NCBI RefSeq assembly: GCF_004193175.1
Contig: NZ_SAUH01000001.1
Location: 5,055,501 to 5,119,500, forward strand
Length of the DNA: 64,000 bases
Direction: 5' to 3'
Source of the DNA: Streptomyces sp. RFCAC02
Lineage (GTDB): Bacteria; Actinomycetota; Actinomycetes; Streptomycetales; Streptomycetaceae
Program-made: the position numbers and the translations under genes
Shown: positions 24,512 through 33,890 of the stretch, one piece after another
Numbering within the stretch: position 1 is the stretch's first letter
Layout of the letters: each line of letters begins with the position of its first letter
The notes under the pieces: generated by a model
What the model was told of the DNA's origin: nothing
What the model saw: only the letters and a program-made list of their open reading frames with translations
Database searches by the model: none

Positions 24512-26944
24512 GTGCCGGACTTCTCATTCAGCAGCGACGAGGTCGAGGAAGTGGCGAAGAACAAGCCGTGGACTCGGCAGCGGGAGTTCTCGGACGAGAT
24601 CGACCCCGAGCACATGGCCGACACCGCGACCGTCTACGCCCGCGCCGCGGGTGAGGCCGACGGCGCCGGCGACCTCGCCCGGCACGCGACCGAGGTGGCG
24701 TTCGAGGGCGGCGCGCTGAACGGCGAGTCGCTCGTGGACGACGAGGGCCGCATCGACGCGACCACGCGCGGCCTGTCCGGCAACGGCCGCGACATGGACA
24801 CGGTGGTCGGCTACCTCGTGGGCGCCATGAACCGCGCGCTGGCGGCCGAGGAGGAGGTCAGCGGCCTCATCCTGGGCGACGGCGGCCTGGAGGAGGCGCG
24901 CTCCCGCCACATCACCGCCGCGATCAGCGAGTGGGACGGCTGGCAGTCGGCGCTGGAGGCGGCCGTCAGCACACCGGTGGAGTCCACGATCATGCCGCGC
25001 ATCGACAGCGTGGACGTCAGCTACCGGGGCCGCACCCTGACGCTCACCCCCACCCACCCCAACGCCGGCCAGAACGTGTACAGCCTGCCCGGCCACCTCG
25101 CCGACGAGATCAGGCAGCGCCACCTGCGGGACTGCGCGGACGACGCCGAACGCACGTACGCCGACATCGACGACGCGATCGAGGCGTACCGCACCCGTCT
25201 CGCCGAGTACGGCGGGGAGCTCGGCGAGCTGGGCTACGACCTCTCCGAGGGCCCGCTCGGCCTCTTCACGAGCGAGGACCAGGCCGTCTGGACGGCCGAC
25301 ATGCTCGCCGCCGAACTCGACAAGGAGAACCCGGACCCGGAGGCCCTGCGCCGGTACACCGAGACGCTGGAGTCCATCGCGCTCGGCATCTGGGACAACC
25401 CGGCCAACGCCGACGGCGACCCGGGGCGCCCCCTCACCGAGGCCGAGCGCGCCTACCTCAGCGCGTTCTACGGGCGGCTCGACGCCGACGATCTGGTCGC
25501 CCTCGGCCGCCTCGCCGACGACGGGGGAGCGGGCCGGACGGCCGCCGAGCGCGCCGCGAACGGCCTCACCATGCTGCTCGACTGGCGTGTCGGCGGCTAC
25601 AACCCGGAGACCGACCCGGACAGGATCCCCGACGCGGTGCGGCCGTTCATCTACGACTACCGCGACAGCGACCTGTTCGACCCGGGCTTCCCGGTCTCCT
25701 TCTACGACGACCTCGACGAGTTCAACGCCTTCGGCGCGCTCATGGGCTCGGCGACCGTCGCGCCCGGCGACGAGTTCGGCCGCGACATGGCCGAGGCCGC
25801 CCTGGAGGTCCAGGACCGCACCAACGTGCAGTACACGCTCGGCGCGACCACCGGCGAGGACAACACCTTCAGCAGCGACCTGCTGCACGGCGTCTCCCTC
25901 AACACCGAGGTGTCCGCCGCGCTCCTGAACGACGAGGACTACCGCGAGCGGCTCCTCGGCATGACCTGGCAGGACAGCGCGGGCGTGGGCGACCTCATCA
26001 CCAGCGGCACCACCGTCCCCGCCGGGGTGGAGATGAACGACGAGGCGGCCCGCGCCTATGTCGAGGCCGCGTTCAACGTCGTCCGCGACGCCGGCGACCA
26101 CGCGGACGCCATCCTCGGCAAGGACTTCCCCGGCCACGCGGCCCACAAGGACCTGCAGGGCGCGATCGCCGACACGACCCTCGCCTACCTGAACATGATC
26201 ACCAAGCCGGACGCGGAGACCAGCGAGTTCTTCGCGGGCGCCGGCATCGGCGACTTCACCGACCCCGACCTGCTCGGGAACGACTACCGCTACTCGTTCG
26301 ACCTCGACCAGGACGACCGCTCCAGCCTGTTCCAACTGCTCGGCCAGATGGACAAGGACGTCCAGGACACCTTCTCCACGGGCGTCGCCGCGTGGCAGGA
26401 GACCACCGCCTACAACGCGTTCGTGCGCGAGCAGCAGACCGGTGACGGGCAGGACGACGCGTTCGCCGCCATCGGCCGCGCCGAGGGCCTGATGAAGCGC
26501 GCCGAACTCGACCTGAACATCGAGCCGGCGGCCAGCGCCCGTACCCAGTCCAACCTGGTCGGCGGGCTCGCCGCCGCCGGCTCCATCGTGAAGGACACCC
26601 TCTCCCTCACCCCGGCCGGCAAGGCCGCCATCATCGCCACCACCTACGGCATCGCGTCGGTCGTCCGCCTGGAACTGCCGCCCACCACGCCGCCGGACAC
26701 CTCAGGGGAGGAGGCCCAGGCCTACCGCAACGGCGATACCATCCCCCGGCGCCTCATCGCGGAGGCCGCCCTGCAGGCCGACTACCGTGGCCTGGGAGAC
26801 TCCGAACTGCCCGACCCCACCGACAAGAACCTCAACGAGTCGGACATGCTCCGCCAGGTCGAACGGCTGGAGCACGAGTACGACGCCTACCGGGACGCCA
26901 TGCGTGAGGCGTACCGCGGCGAGGTGTACAGCCGCACTCCCTAG
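24512..26944 (+). CDS. Large soluble protein of the type VII secretion locus, function unknown
   Basis: 810 residues, strongly acidic, helical, with no membrane segment apart from one Ala/Gly-rich hydrophobic patch near residues 690-705. Asp/Glu-rich stretches are spread through the whole length. It stands directly before eccC (25-bp gap), a position where Streptomyces ESX loci encode a large conserved protein I cannot name with confidence. It may be a very large substrate or a cytosolic partner. GTG at 24512 is chosen because GGGGGAG lies 5 bp upstream; a GTG at 24473 is in frame but lacks such a site. Confidence 0.75.
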   Translation: MPDFSFSSDEVEEVAKNKPWTRQREFSDEIDPEHMADTATVYARAAGEADGAGDLARHATEVAFEGGALNGESLVDDEGRIDATTRGLSGNGRDMDTVVGYLVGAMNRALAAEEEVSGLILGDGGLEEARSRHITAAISEWDGWQSALEAAVSTPVESTIMPRIDSVDVSYRGRTLTLTPTHPNAGQNVYSLPGHLADEIRQRHLRDCADDAERTYADIDDAIEAYRTRLAEYGGELGELGYDLSEGPLGLFTSEDQAVWTADMLAAELDKENPDPEALRRYTETLESIALGIWDNPANADGDPGRPLTEAERAYLSAFYGRLDADDLVALGRLADDGGAGRTAAERAANGLTMLLDWRVGGYNPETDPDRIPDAVRPFIYDYRDSDLFDPGFPVSFYDDLDEFNAFGALMGSATVAPGDEFGRDMAEAALEVQDRTNVQYTLGATTGEDNTFSSDLLHGVSLNTEVSAALLNDEDYRERLLGMTWQDSAGVGDLITSGTTVPAGVEMNDEAARAYVEAAFNVVRDAGDHADAILGKDFPGHAAHKDLQGAIADTTLAYLNMITKPDAETSEFFAGAGIGDFTDPDLLGNDYRYSFDLDQDDRSSLFQLLGQMDKDVQDTFSTGVAAWQETTAYNAFVREQQTGDGQDDAFAAIGRAEGLMKRAELDLNIEPAASARTQSNLVGGLAAAGSIVKDTLSLTPAGKAAIIATTYGIASVVRLELPPTTPPDTSGEEAQAYRNGDTIPRRLIAEAALQADYRGLGDSELPDPTDKNLNESDMLRQVERLEHEYDAYRDAMREAYRGEVYSRTP

Positions 26945-26969
26945 CAGAACACCAGGAAGCCAGGACCGT

Positions 26970-29900
26970 ATGACCGCACCCACCCCGACCACCGTCTTCC
27001 GGCGCCCGGCCCGGGCGCCGCGCCCGACGGTGCCGGAGAGCGACCTCGTCCTCAAGGCGCCTCCGGAACTGCCCCAGCCGGAGGACGCCAACATATGGAT
27101 GACGGCGCTCCCGGCACTCAGCGGTCTCGGCTCGGTCCTCTACATGCTGACGATGGGCCGCGGCGCGATCGGCTACATCGTCGGCAGCATGTTCCTCGTG
27201 TCCTGCCTGGCCATGGTCATCGGCTCGATCATGCGGCAGCGCGGGTCGGGCAAGGCCCAGGCACGGCACGACCGCCGTGAGTACCTGCGCTACCTGGAAC
27301 GGACCAGGGCCGAGGTCCGCCGCACCGCGTCCGCCCAGCGCACCGCGCTCCAGTGGAGCTCGCCGCCCCCCGGCACCCTGTGGGCCGTGGCGGCGAGCCG
27401 CCGCCTGTGGGAACGCCGCGCCATCGACAACGACTTCGGCGTCGTGCGGATCGGCACAGGACCCCGCTACCTCGCCACGCCCCTGGTGCCCGGCGAGTCG
27501 GCGCCCGTCGAGGACCTCGACCCGCTGTGCGCCGTCGCGCTGAAGCGCTTCATCGACGCCCACTCCGTCGTCCCCGACCTGCCCGTGCAGGTGGCCCTGC
27601 GCCGTTTCGCCTCGGTGTCCGTCAGGTCGGACGACGACCCGGAGGCGGCGCGCGCGCTGTTCCGCGCCGTGATCGCGCAGGCCGTCACGTTCCACTCGCC
27701 GCGCGACCTGCGGGTGATCGTGTGCACGAAGGACATCGAGGGCGAGCGCTGGAACTGGCTCAAGTGGCTCCCGCACACCCACCACCCCGATGAGCTGGAC
27801 CACGTCGGGCCCGTCCGCATGATGCACCCGAGCCTCGCCGTCCTGGAGGACTGGCTCGGCGCCGAACTGACCCGCCGCACCCGCTTCAACCGCGCGGCGG
27901 AGCCCGAGCCGGACATGCCGCACCTCCTCGTCGTCATCGACGGCGGGCTCATCACCGGCAGCGAGGCGCTCCTCGACCCGGGCGGCCTCCAGGGCGTCAC
28001 CGTCCTCGACGTGGACGGCCGCTCCGCCGCGCTCACCGAGGCCCACGGCGCGCTGCTCGAAATTGACGCCGACGGCACCCTGTCCGTCCGCGCCGGCGAG
28101 ACCACCGACATCCTCGGCACCGCCGACGCCCTGTCCGCCGCCGAGGCCGACGCGCTGGCGGGCCAGCTCGCCCGGTTCCGCGCGGACACGGCCACCAGCG
28201 GCGAGGGCGAGGACCTCACCACAGCCGTCAACACCCTCCCGGCCCTCCTCGGCATCCCCGACCCGGGCCACCTCGACCTGGAGACCCTGTGGCGGCCCCG
28301 TCCGATGCGCGACCGCCTCCAGGTACCCATCGGCGTCTCCGCCGAGGGCGGGCTCCTCGAACTCGACATCAAGGAGTCCGCGCAGAACGGCATGGGGCCG
28401 CACGGCCTCCTCGTCGGCGCCACCGGCTCCGGCAAGTCGGAGCTGCTGCGCACCCTCGTCCTCGGCATGGCCGTGACGCACTCCAGCGACCAGCTCAACT
28501 TCGTGCTGGTCGACTTCAAGGGCGGCGCGACGTTCGCCGGCATGGCCGAACTCCCGCACGTCGCCGCCGTCATCACCAACCTGGAGGACGACCTCACGCT
28601 GGTCGACCGCATGAAGGAGGCCCTGTCCGGCGAGATGAACCGCCGGCAGGAGGTCCTGCGCGACGCCGGCAACCTCGTCTCCGTCCGCGACTACGAGCGC
28701 GCCCGCCAGCGCGGCGCCGCGCTCCCGCCGCTGCCCAGCCTCTTCATCGTCGTCGACGAGTTCTCCGAGCTGCTGGCGCAGAAGCCGGACTTCGCCGACC
28801 TGTTCGTGCAGATAGGCCGCCTGGGCCGGTCCCTCGGCCTGCACCTGCTGCTCGCCTCGCAGCGCCTGGACGAGGGCAAGATGCGCGGCCTTGAGGCGCA
28901 CCTGTCGTACCGCGTGGGCCTGCGCACGTTCTCCGAGTCGGAGAGCCGCACCGCCATCGGCGTGCCCGACGCCAACCACCTCCCGAGCGCCCCGGGCCAC
29001 GGCTACCTGCGCACCGACACGACGACGCTGCGGCGCTTCCGCGCCGCGTACGTGTCCGGTCCGTACCGCCAGGGCGAGGACAGCGGCAGCGCCGCGCTCG
29101 GCGGCGGCGTGACGATCCGCCCGTTCCCCGCGCGCTACGTGCCCGTCCCGGCCGGGCTCGTCCCGGACGAGCCGGAGCCCGAGCCGTCCGAGCCGGACGA
29201 CTTCGCCGACAACGAGGAGCTGGGCACCACCATCATCGGCGTCATGGTCGAGCAGATGACCGGCCAGGGCGCCCAGGCGCACCAGGTGTGGCTGCCGCCC
29301 CTCGACGTCCCCGAGCCGCTCGACGCGCTCCTCACCGACCTGCGGGAACGCCCGGGGCGCGGCTTCGGCTCCTCGCCCGCGACGCCGCCGCTGCAGCCCG
29401 TCATCGGCATCGTGGACCGGCCGTTCCATCAGCGCCGCGACCCGTTCACGCTCGACCTCACGGGCGCCGGCGGCCACATCGCCATCGTCGGCGGTCCGCA
29501 CAGCGGCAAGTCGACGGCCGTCCGCAGCCTCATCGCGTCGCTCGCGCTGCGCCACACGCCCGAGGAGGTGCAGTTCTACTGCCTGGACTTCTCCGGCACC
29601 CTGTTCCCGTTCGCCCGCCTGCCGCACGTCGGCGGTGTCGCGAGTCGGCTGGACGCCGAGGTCGTCAACCGCACCGTCGCCGAGGTGCTGGCCATCATGG
29701 AGAGCCGGGAGACGCGGTTCCGCGACCTCGGCGTCGACTCCATGGCGGACTACCGCGAGGCGCGCGCGTCCGGCCGGGTCACCGACGACCCGCACGGCGA
29801 CATCTTCCTCGTCGTGGACGGCTGGGCCGTCCTCCGGCAGAGCTACCCGGACCTCGAACAGCTCCTCATGGGCACCGCGGGCCGCATGCTCACCTACGGC

Positions 29901-31019
29901 ATCCACCTCGTCGTCACCGGCAACCGCTGGCTCGACATGCGCATGGGCATGCGCGACCTCATCGGCACCAAGGTCGAGCTGAAGCTCGGCGACGCCCTCG
30001 ACTCCGAGGTCGACCGCAAGATCCAGCGCACCATCCCCGCCGGGCGCCCGGGGCGCGGCATCACCGGCGAGAAGCTGCACTTCCTCACCGCCATGCCGCG
30101 CGTCGACGGCGTACGGTCCGGCAGCGGCGTCTCCGAGGGCGTCACCGACCTCATCGACCGCGTCGAACGCGCCTGGACCGGCGCCCGCGCCCCCCGCGTG
30201 CGTCTCCTGCCCACCACCCTCGCGCTCACCGAACTGCCCGCCGCGCCCACGCCGGGCGGCATCACGATCGGCCTGGAGGGCAACCGCCTGGAACCCGTCG
30301 TGTTCACGCCGGGCGAGGAGGCGGGCCTCATCGTCATCGGCGACACCGAGAGCGGCAAGACGGGCCTGCTGCGGTCCATCGCCCACCAGGTCGTCGCCGC
30401 CTATCCGCCCGACCGCGGCAAGCTGATCATCCTCGACCACGGCATGACGATGCTGCGGGAGTTCGACGGCCCGAGCCTGCTCGGCTACTCCACGACGCAC
30501 GAGCGGTCCATGGAGATCCTCGCCGGTCTCGCCGAGGGCCTGAAGAAGCGCATCCCCGGCAGCGACGTGACGCCCGAGCAGCTCCGCGACCGCTCCTGGT
30601 GGACCGGCCCCGAGATCTTCGTCATCGTCGACGACTACGATCTCGTCACCACCTCCGCGGGGAACCCGCTGCGGTACCTCCTCGACAACCTCCCGCAGGC
30701 CCGCGGCATGGGCTTCCACATCTACCTCGCACGCCAGGCCGGCGGCGCGTCGCGCGCCATCGCCGACCCGATCATCAGCCGCATGAAGGAGCTCAACACC
30801 CCGAGCATCCTGCTCAGCATCCCGAAGGACGAGATGCCCATCTGGGGCGTCAAGCCGGCCCAGCGCAAGAAGGGCCGCGGCCTGCTGATGCACCGCCGCC
30901 TCGGCAACGTGCCGATCCAGCTCGTGCGCACCGACTCGCCCCTCGCCGCCGGTGACACGCCCGACGGGCCGCACGCCCCCTCGACCACCACCCCGTCCAC
31001 CCCCAGGAACCGTTCATGA
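26970..31019 (+). CDS. eccC: EccC-type FtsK/SpoIIIE ATPase of the type VII secretion system
   Basis: Motor of the secretion machine, 1349 residues, with EccCa and EccCb fused. Two membrane segments near residues 47-90 anchor it. Three FtsK/SpoIIIE ATPase domains follow, with Walker A GATGSGKSE (about residue 482), GGPHSGKST (about 841) and GDTESGKTG (about 1124). The first domain also has Walker B-like LFIVVDEFSELL, and the others LVVDGWAVL and FVIVDDYDL. Starts at ATG 26970, 25 bp after the previous stop; the upstream open frame is a shadow of that gene. The stop overlaps the eccD start (ATGA). Confidence 0.95.
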   Translation: MTAPTPTTVFRRPARAPRPTVPESDLVLKAPPELPQPEDANIWMTALPALSGLGSVLYMLTMGRGAIGYIVGSMFLVSCLAMVIGSIMRQRGSGKAQARHDRREYLRYLERTRAEVRRTASAQRTALQWSSPPPGTLWAVAASRRLWERRAIDNDFGVVRIGTGPRYLATPLVPGESAPVEDLDPLCAVALKRFIDAHSVVPDLPVQVALRRFASVSVRSDDDPEAARALFRAVIAQAVTFHSPRDLRVIVCTKDIEGERWNWLKWLPHTHHPDELDHVGPVRMMHPSLAVLEDWLGAELTRRTRFNRAAEPEPDMPHLLVVIDGGLITGSEALLDPGGLQGVTVLDVDGRSAALTEAHGALLEIDADGTLSVRAGETTDILGTADALSAAEADALAGQLARFRADTATSGEGEDLTTAVNTLPALLGIPDPGHLDLETLWRPRPMRDRLQVPIGVSAEGGLLELDIKESAQNGMGPHGLLVGATGSGKSELLRTLVLGMAVTHSSDQLNFVLVDFKGGATFAGMAELPHVAAVITNLEDDLTLVDRMKEALSGEMNRRQEVLRDAGNLVSVRDYERARQRGAALPPLPSLFIVVDEFSELLAQKPDFADLFVQIGRLGRSLGLHLLLASQRLDEGKMRGLEAHLSYRVGLRTFSESESRTAIGVPDANHLPSAPGHGYLRTDTTTLRRFRAAYVSGPYRQGEDSGSAALGGGVTIRPFPARYVPVPAGLVPDEPEPEPSEPDDFADNEELGTTIIGVMVEQMTGQGAQAHQVWLPPLDVPEPLDALLTDLRERPGRGFGSSPATPPLQPVIGIVDRPFHQRRDPFTLDLTGAGGHIAIVGGPHSGKSTAVRSLIASLALRHTPEEVQFYCLDFSGTLFPFARLPHVGGVASRLDAEVVNRTVAEVLAIMESRETRFRDLGVDSMADYREARASGRVTDDPHGDIFLVVDGWAVLRQSYPDLEQLLMGTAGRMLTYGIHLVVTGNRWLDMRMGMRDLIGTKVELKLGDALDSEVDRKIQRTIPAGRPGRGITGEKLHFLTAMPRVDGVRSGSGVSEGVTDLIDRVERAWTGARAPRVRLLPTTLALTELPAAPTPGGITIGLEGNRLEPVVFTPGEEAGLIVIGDTESGKTGLLRSIAHQVVAAYPPDRGKLIILDHGMTMLREFDGPSLLGYSTTHERSMEILAGLAEGLKKRIPGSDVTPEQLRDRSWWTGPEIFVIVDDYDLVTTSAGNPLRYLLDNLPQARGMGFHIYLARQAGGASRAIADPIISRMKELNTPSILLSIPKDEMPIWGVKPAQRKKGRGLLMHRRLGNVPIQLVRTDSPLAAGDTPDGPHAPSTTTPSTPRNRS

Positions 31020-32470
31020 GCGCCAGCACCATCCAGCCGCCGGCGACCCCCGGCGGACCGGGTCCCCAGCCGGGCACAGGCACGGCGTCGGGCACCGACT
31101 TCGTCCGCGTCGGCCTCGCGGGCCCCGCCGGCCGCGCCGACCTCGCCGTGCCCGCGACCGTCCCCATCGCCCGGCTCATGCCCGCGCTGCTCGGCCACGC
31201 CGGCGAGGACCCGGGTCCCGACGGCGGCGTGCGGCACGGCGGCTGGATCCTGCGCCGCACGGACGGCACCCGCCTCGACCCGGCGGCCTCCCTCGCCGTC
31301 CAGGGCGTCACCGAGGGCGACCTGCTCTTCCTCGGGCACGGCACGGACGACACGACGCCGCCGCTGTACGACGACGTGGTCGAGGTCATCGGCGAGCACG
31401 GCGTACGGCATGCCTGGGCCGCGGGACCCACCCGCGGCACCGCAGGCGCCCTCGCCGTCATCGCCACCCTCGGCACCTGCGCCGCCCTCGCCGCGGCGCC
31501 CGGCCGGCTGCCCGGCTGGCTCGGCCTCGCCACCGCGGCCCTCGCGCTCGCCGTGGGCGTCCTGATGTCCCGTGCGTTCGCCGACGTACGGGCCGGCACC
31601 TGGGCCGGGATCCTCGCCGCGCCGGCCGCCATGCTCGGCGCCGTCCGGCTGCTGGGCACCGAGGGCGGCACCGCCGAGGGCTTCACGGCGGGCCACCTGC
31701 TGCTGGCCTGCGCGGTCCTCGCGGTCGTGGGGGCCGCGGGACCCGTGCTGATCGGCGGCGGCGACGGGGCGTTCGCCTCCCTCGTCGTCGCGGGTCCCCT
31801 GGCGGCGCTCGGCGCACTGCAGTGCGCGGTGTGGGACGTGTCCCCCGTACGGGCCGCGGCCGTCGCTGCCCCCCTCGCCCTCGCGCTGACGACGCTGTGG
31901 CCGACGGTGGCGCTGCGCGTCGCCCGTGTCCCGGCGCCGCAGGTGGCCGCCACCACGGAGGAGCTCGAAGCGCTCCGCAGCCAGTTGGAGCACGACCGGC
32001 TGCGGTCCCGCGTCGTGCGGGCGCGGCGCCTCCTGACCGGCATGCTGACCGGCAGCCACGTCGTCGCGGGCGGCGGCACGCTCGTCCTGTTCGGCGCGGG
32101 CGGCCTGTGGGCGCGGCTGCTCGGCGGCGTCCTCGTCCTGCTGATGCTGCTGCGGTCGCGGCTGTTCAAGGAACGCGCGCAGAGCGCCGTGCCGATCGTG
32201 ACGGCGCTGGCGACGGCCGTCGGGGTCGCCGCGTTCGTCGTCACCGAGCGGCTGGGGGAGAAGCTGTCGCTGCTCGGCGTCGTCTTCCCCGCGATGCTCG
32301 TCGTGGCGCTGATCGCGGGCTGCGTCGGCCTGTTCGCCGGCCGGTACCGCCTCAACCCGCGCGTCTCCCGGGCGCTCGACATGGTGGAGACGCTGTTCCT
32401 GCTGGCCGTCGTGCCGCTCGCCCTCGCCGTCTGGGAGGTCTACACCGCCCTGCTCGATCTGAAGGCGTGA
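31016..32470 (+). CDS. eccD: EccD-type membrane channel component
   Basis: Integral membrane protein of the type VII complex, 484 residues. A ubiquitin-like (YukD) domain occupies about residues 28-105 (VPIARLMPALLGHAGED, then LQxxxxxEGDLLFL), followed by 11 predicted membrane segments. This is the domain plan of EccD. ATGA overlap with eccC; the mycosin gene starts 4 bp after the stop. Confidence 0.93.
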   Translation: MSASTIQPPATPGGPGPQPGTGTASGTDFVRVGLAGPAGRADLAVPATVPIARLMPALLGHAGEDPGPDGGVRHGGWILRRTDGTRLDPAASLAVQGVTEGDLLFLGHGTDDTTPPLYDDVVEVIGEHGVRHAWAAGPTRGTAGALAVIATLGTCAALAAAPGRLPGWLGLATAALALAVGVLMSRAFADVRAGTWAGILAAPAAMLGAVRLLGTEGGTAEGFTAGHLLLACAVLAVVGAAGPVLIGGGDGAFASLVVAGPLAALGALQCAVWDVSPVRAAAVAAPLALALTTLWPTVALRVARVPAPQVAATTEELEALRSQLEHDRLRSRVVRARRLLTGMLTGSHVVAGGGTLVLFGAGGLWARLLGGVLVLLMLLRSRLFKERAQSAVPIVTALATAVGVAAFVVTERLGEKLSLLGVVFPAMLVVALIAGCVGLFAGRYRLNPRVSRALDMVETLFLLAVVPLALAVWEVYTALLDLKA

Positions 32471-32474
32471 CGGG

Positions 32475-33890
32475 ATGAGGGGAGCGGGAGTGACAGGAAC
32501 ACAGGACGGGGGCCGCCGCCGGCCCCGCGGCCCCGCGCGCGCCGCGGCCCTGGCGTGCGCGGTCGCGGCCGTGTGGGGCGCGCAGCTCGCCGTGCCGGGC
32601 GCGGCGTCGCAGGCCGCCGCCGCGTCCGAGCCGTGCCGGCAGGAGATCCACGGCGAGGACTTCCCCGCCGACCAGGGGCCGTACCCGCTGATCTCGCAGC
32701 TCGGGCTCCAGCAGGCGTGGGACCTGTCGACGGGCGACGGCGTCACCGTCGGCGTGGTCGACTCGGGCGTGGACGCGCGCCACCCGGACCTGGCCGGCGC
32801 CGTACGGGACGGCTCGGAGTTCACGCAGACCAACGACGAGAGCGAGTACGACCGTTCGACGCCGCCGCCCGAGCAGGACTGCGAGGGGCACGGCACGGCG
32901 ATCGCCGGCCTGGTCGCCGCAGCCAGGGACCGCGAGGACCGGATGGCCGGCGTCGCCTACGACGCGACCGTCTACCCGGTGCGCATCGCCGACGGCATCG
33001 ACAGCGCCTCGTTCAACCTGATCGCCGCGGCGATCGACGACGCGGTCGGCGCCGGCGTCGGCGTCCTCAACCTCTCCTTCGCCCTCCCGACCGACAACGA
33101 GCCGATCCGCGAGGCCGTCGCGCGGGCCGTGGCCGCCGACGTGGTGGTCGTCGCGGCGGCCGGCAACGAGGGCGGCCGGTCCGGCGAGATCACGATGTAC
33201 CCCGCCGCGTACGAGGGGGTCGTCGCGGTCGGCGCCGTGGACGCCGAGGGCCAGCCCATGGACGCCTCCAACCAGGGCGACTGGGTGGACATCGCCGCCT
33301 ACGGCGAGAACATCACCCTCGTCTCCGCCGGCGGCTCCGGCTACCGCGTGGACTCCGGCACCAGCTACGCCGCCGCGCAGGTCTCCGGCGTCGCCGCGCT
33401 GGTCCGCTCCCGCTTCCCCGACCTGTCGGCCGCCGAGGTCGCCGAGCGCCTCATGGACTCCGCGAACCGCGTCGGCGGCGAACGCAACGACTGGGCGGGC
33501 GCCGGCATCGTCTCCCCGTACGGCGCGCTCACCGACCTGCCGGGCGCGGCGGACGAGGGCACGGCGGGCCGGCCGGGACAGGTCCCGATCGCCGATGTGC
33601 CGACCGAGGAGCCCCTGCTGTCCGACACGGCGGAGAAGGCGCTCGCGTGGAGCGGCTGCCTCCTGCTCGCCGTCGTCCTCGGCCTGCTGGGCGCCCCGGC
33701 CATCGGCCGCGCGGCGCGCCGCGGCTGGCGCGCGGGACCCGACCCGGCCCGCAACCCGGAGGACCGCCCCAGGCCGCCGGCCGCCGGGCCGCCGTCCGCG
33801 CCCCGGCCGCGCCTCGACTGGCTCGACGGCAGCGACGTGCGCTCCCCCTCCGAATCCTCCCGCCCGAACCCCCGGAACCGGACTCACTAG
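32475..33890 (+). CDS. mycP: Mycosin: membrane-anchored subtilisin-like protease MycP
   Basis: Type VII secretion-associated serine protease, 471 residues. Order: signal peptide (about 1-50), S8 catalytic domain, C-terminal membrane segment (about 392-412) and a short Pro/Arg-rich cytoplasmic tail. Catalytic Asp96 (VVDSGVD), His139 (CEGHGTAIAG) and Ser297 (DSGTSYAAAQVSG) are present, as is oxyanion Asn in AAAGNEGG. MycP proteins stabilise the secretion complex and cleave some substrates on the outer face of the membrane. Encoded between eccD and eccB with minimal gaps. Confidence 0.95.
   Translation: MRGAGVTGTQDGGRRRPRGPARAAALACAVAAVWGAQLAVPGAASQAAAASEPCRQEIHGEDFPADQGPYPLISQLGLQQAWDLSTGDGVTVGVVDSGVDARHPDLAGAVRDGSEFTQTNDESEYDRSTPPPEQDCEGHGTAIAGLVAAARDREDRMAGVAYDATVYPVRIADGIDSASFNLIAAAIDDAVGAGVGVLNLSFALPTDNEPIREAVARAVAADVVVVAAAGNEGGRSGEITMYPAAYEGVVAVGAVDAEGQPMDASNQGDWVDIAAYGENITLVSAGGSGYRVDSGTSYAAAQVSGVAALVRSRFPDLSAAEVAERLMDSANRVGGERNDWAGAGIVSPYGALTDLPGAADEGTAGRPGQVPIADVPTEEPLLSDTAEKALAWSGCLLLAVVLGLLGAPAIGRAARRGWRAGPDPARNPEDRPRPPAAGPPSAPRPRLDWLDGSDVRSPSESSRPNPRNRTH

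Noticed and set aside
26832..30974. Very long open frame (1380 codons) antisense to eccC
   Set aside because: It mirrors the GC-biased codons of eccC, has Val/Gly/Ala/Glu/Arg-only composition and no ribosome-binding site. EccC on the plus strand has three clear ATPase domains.
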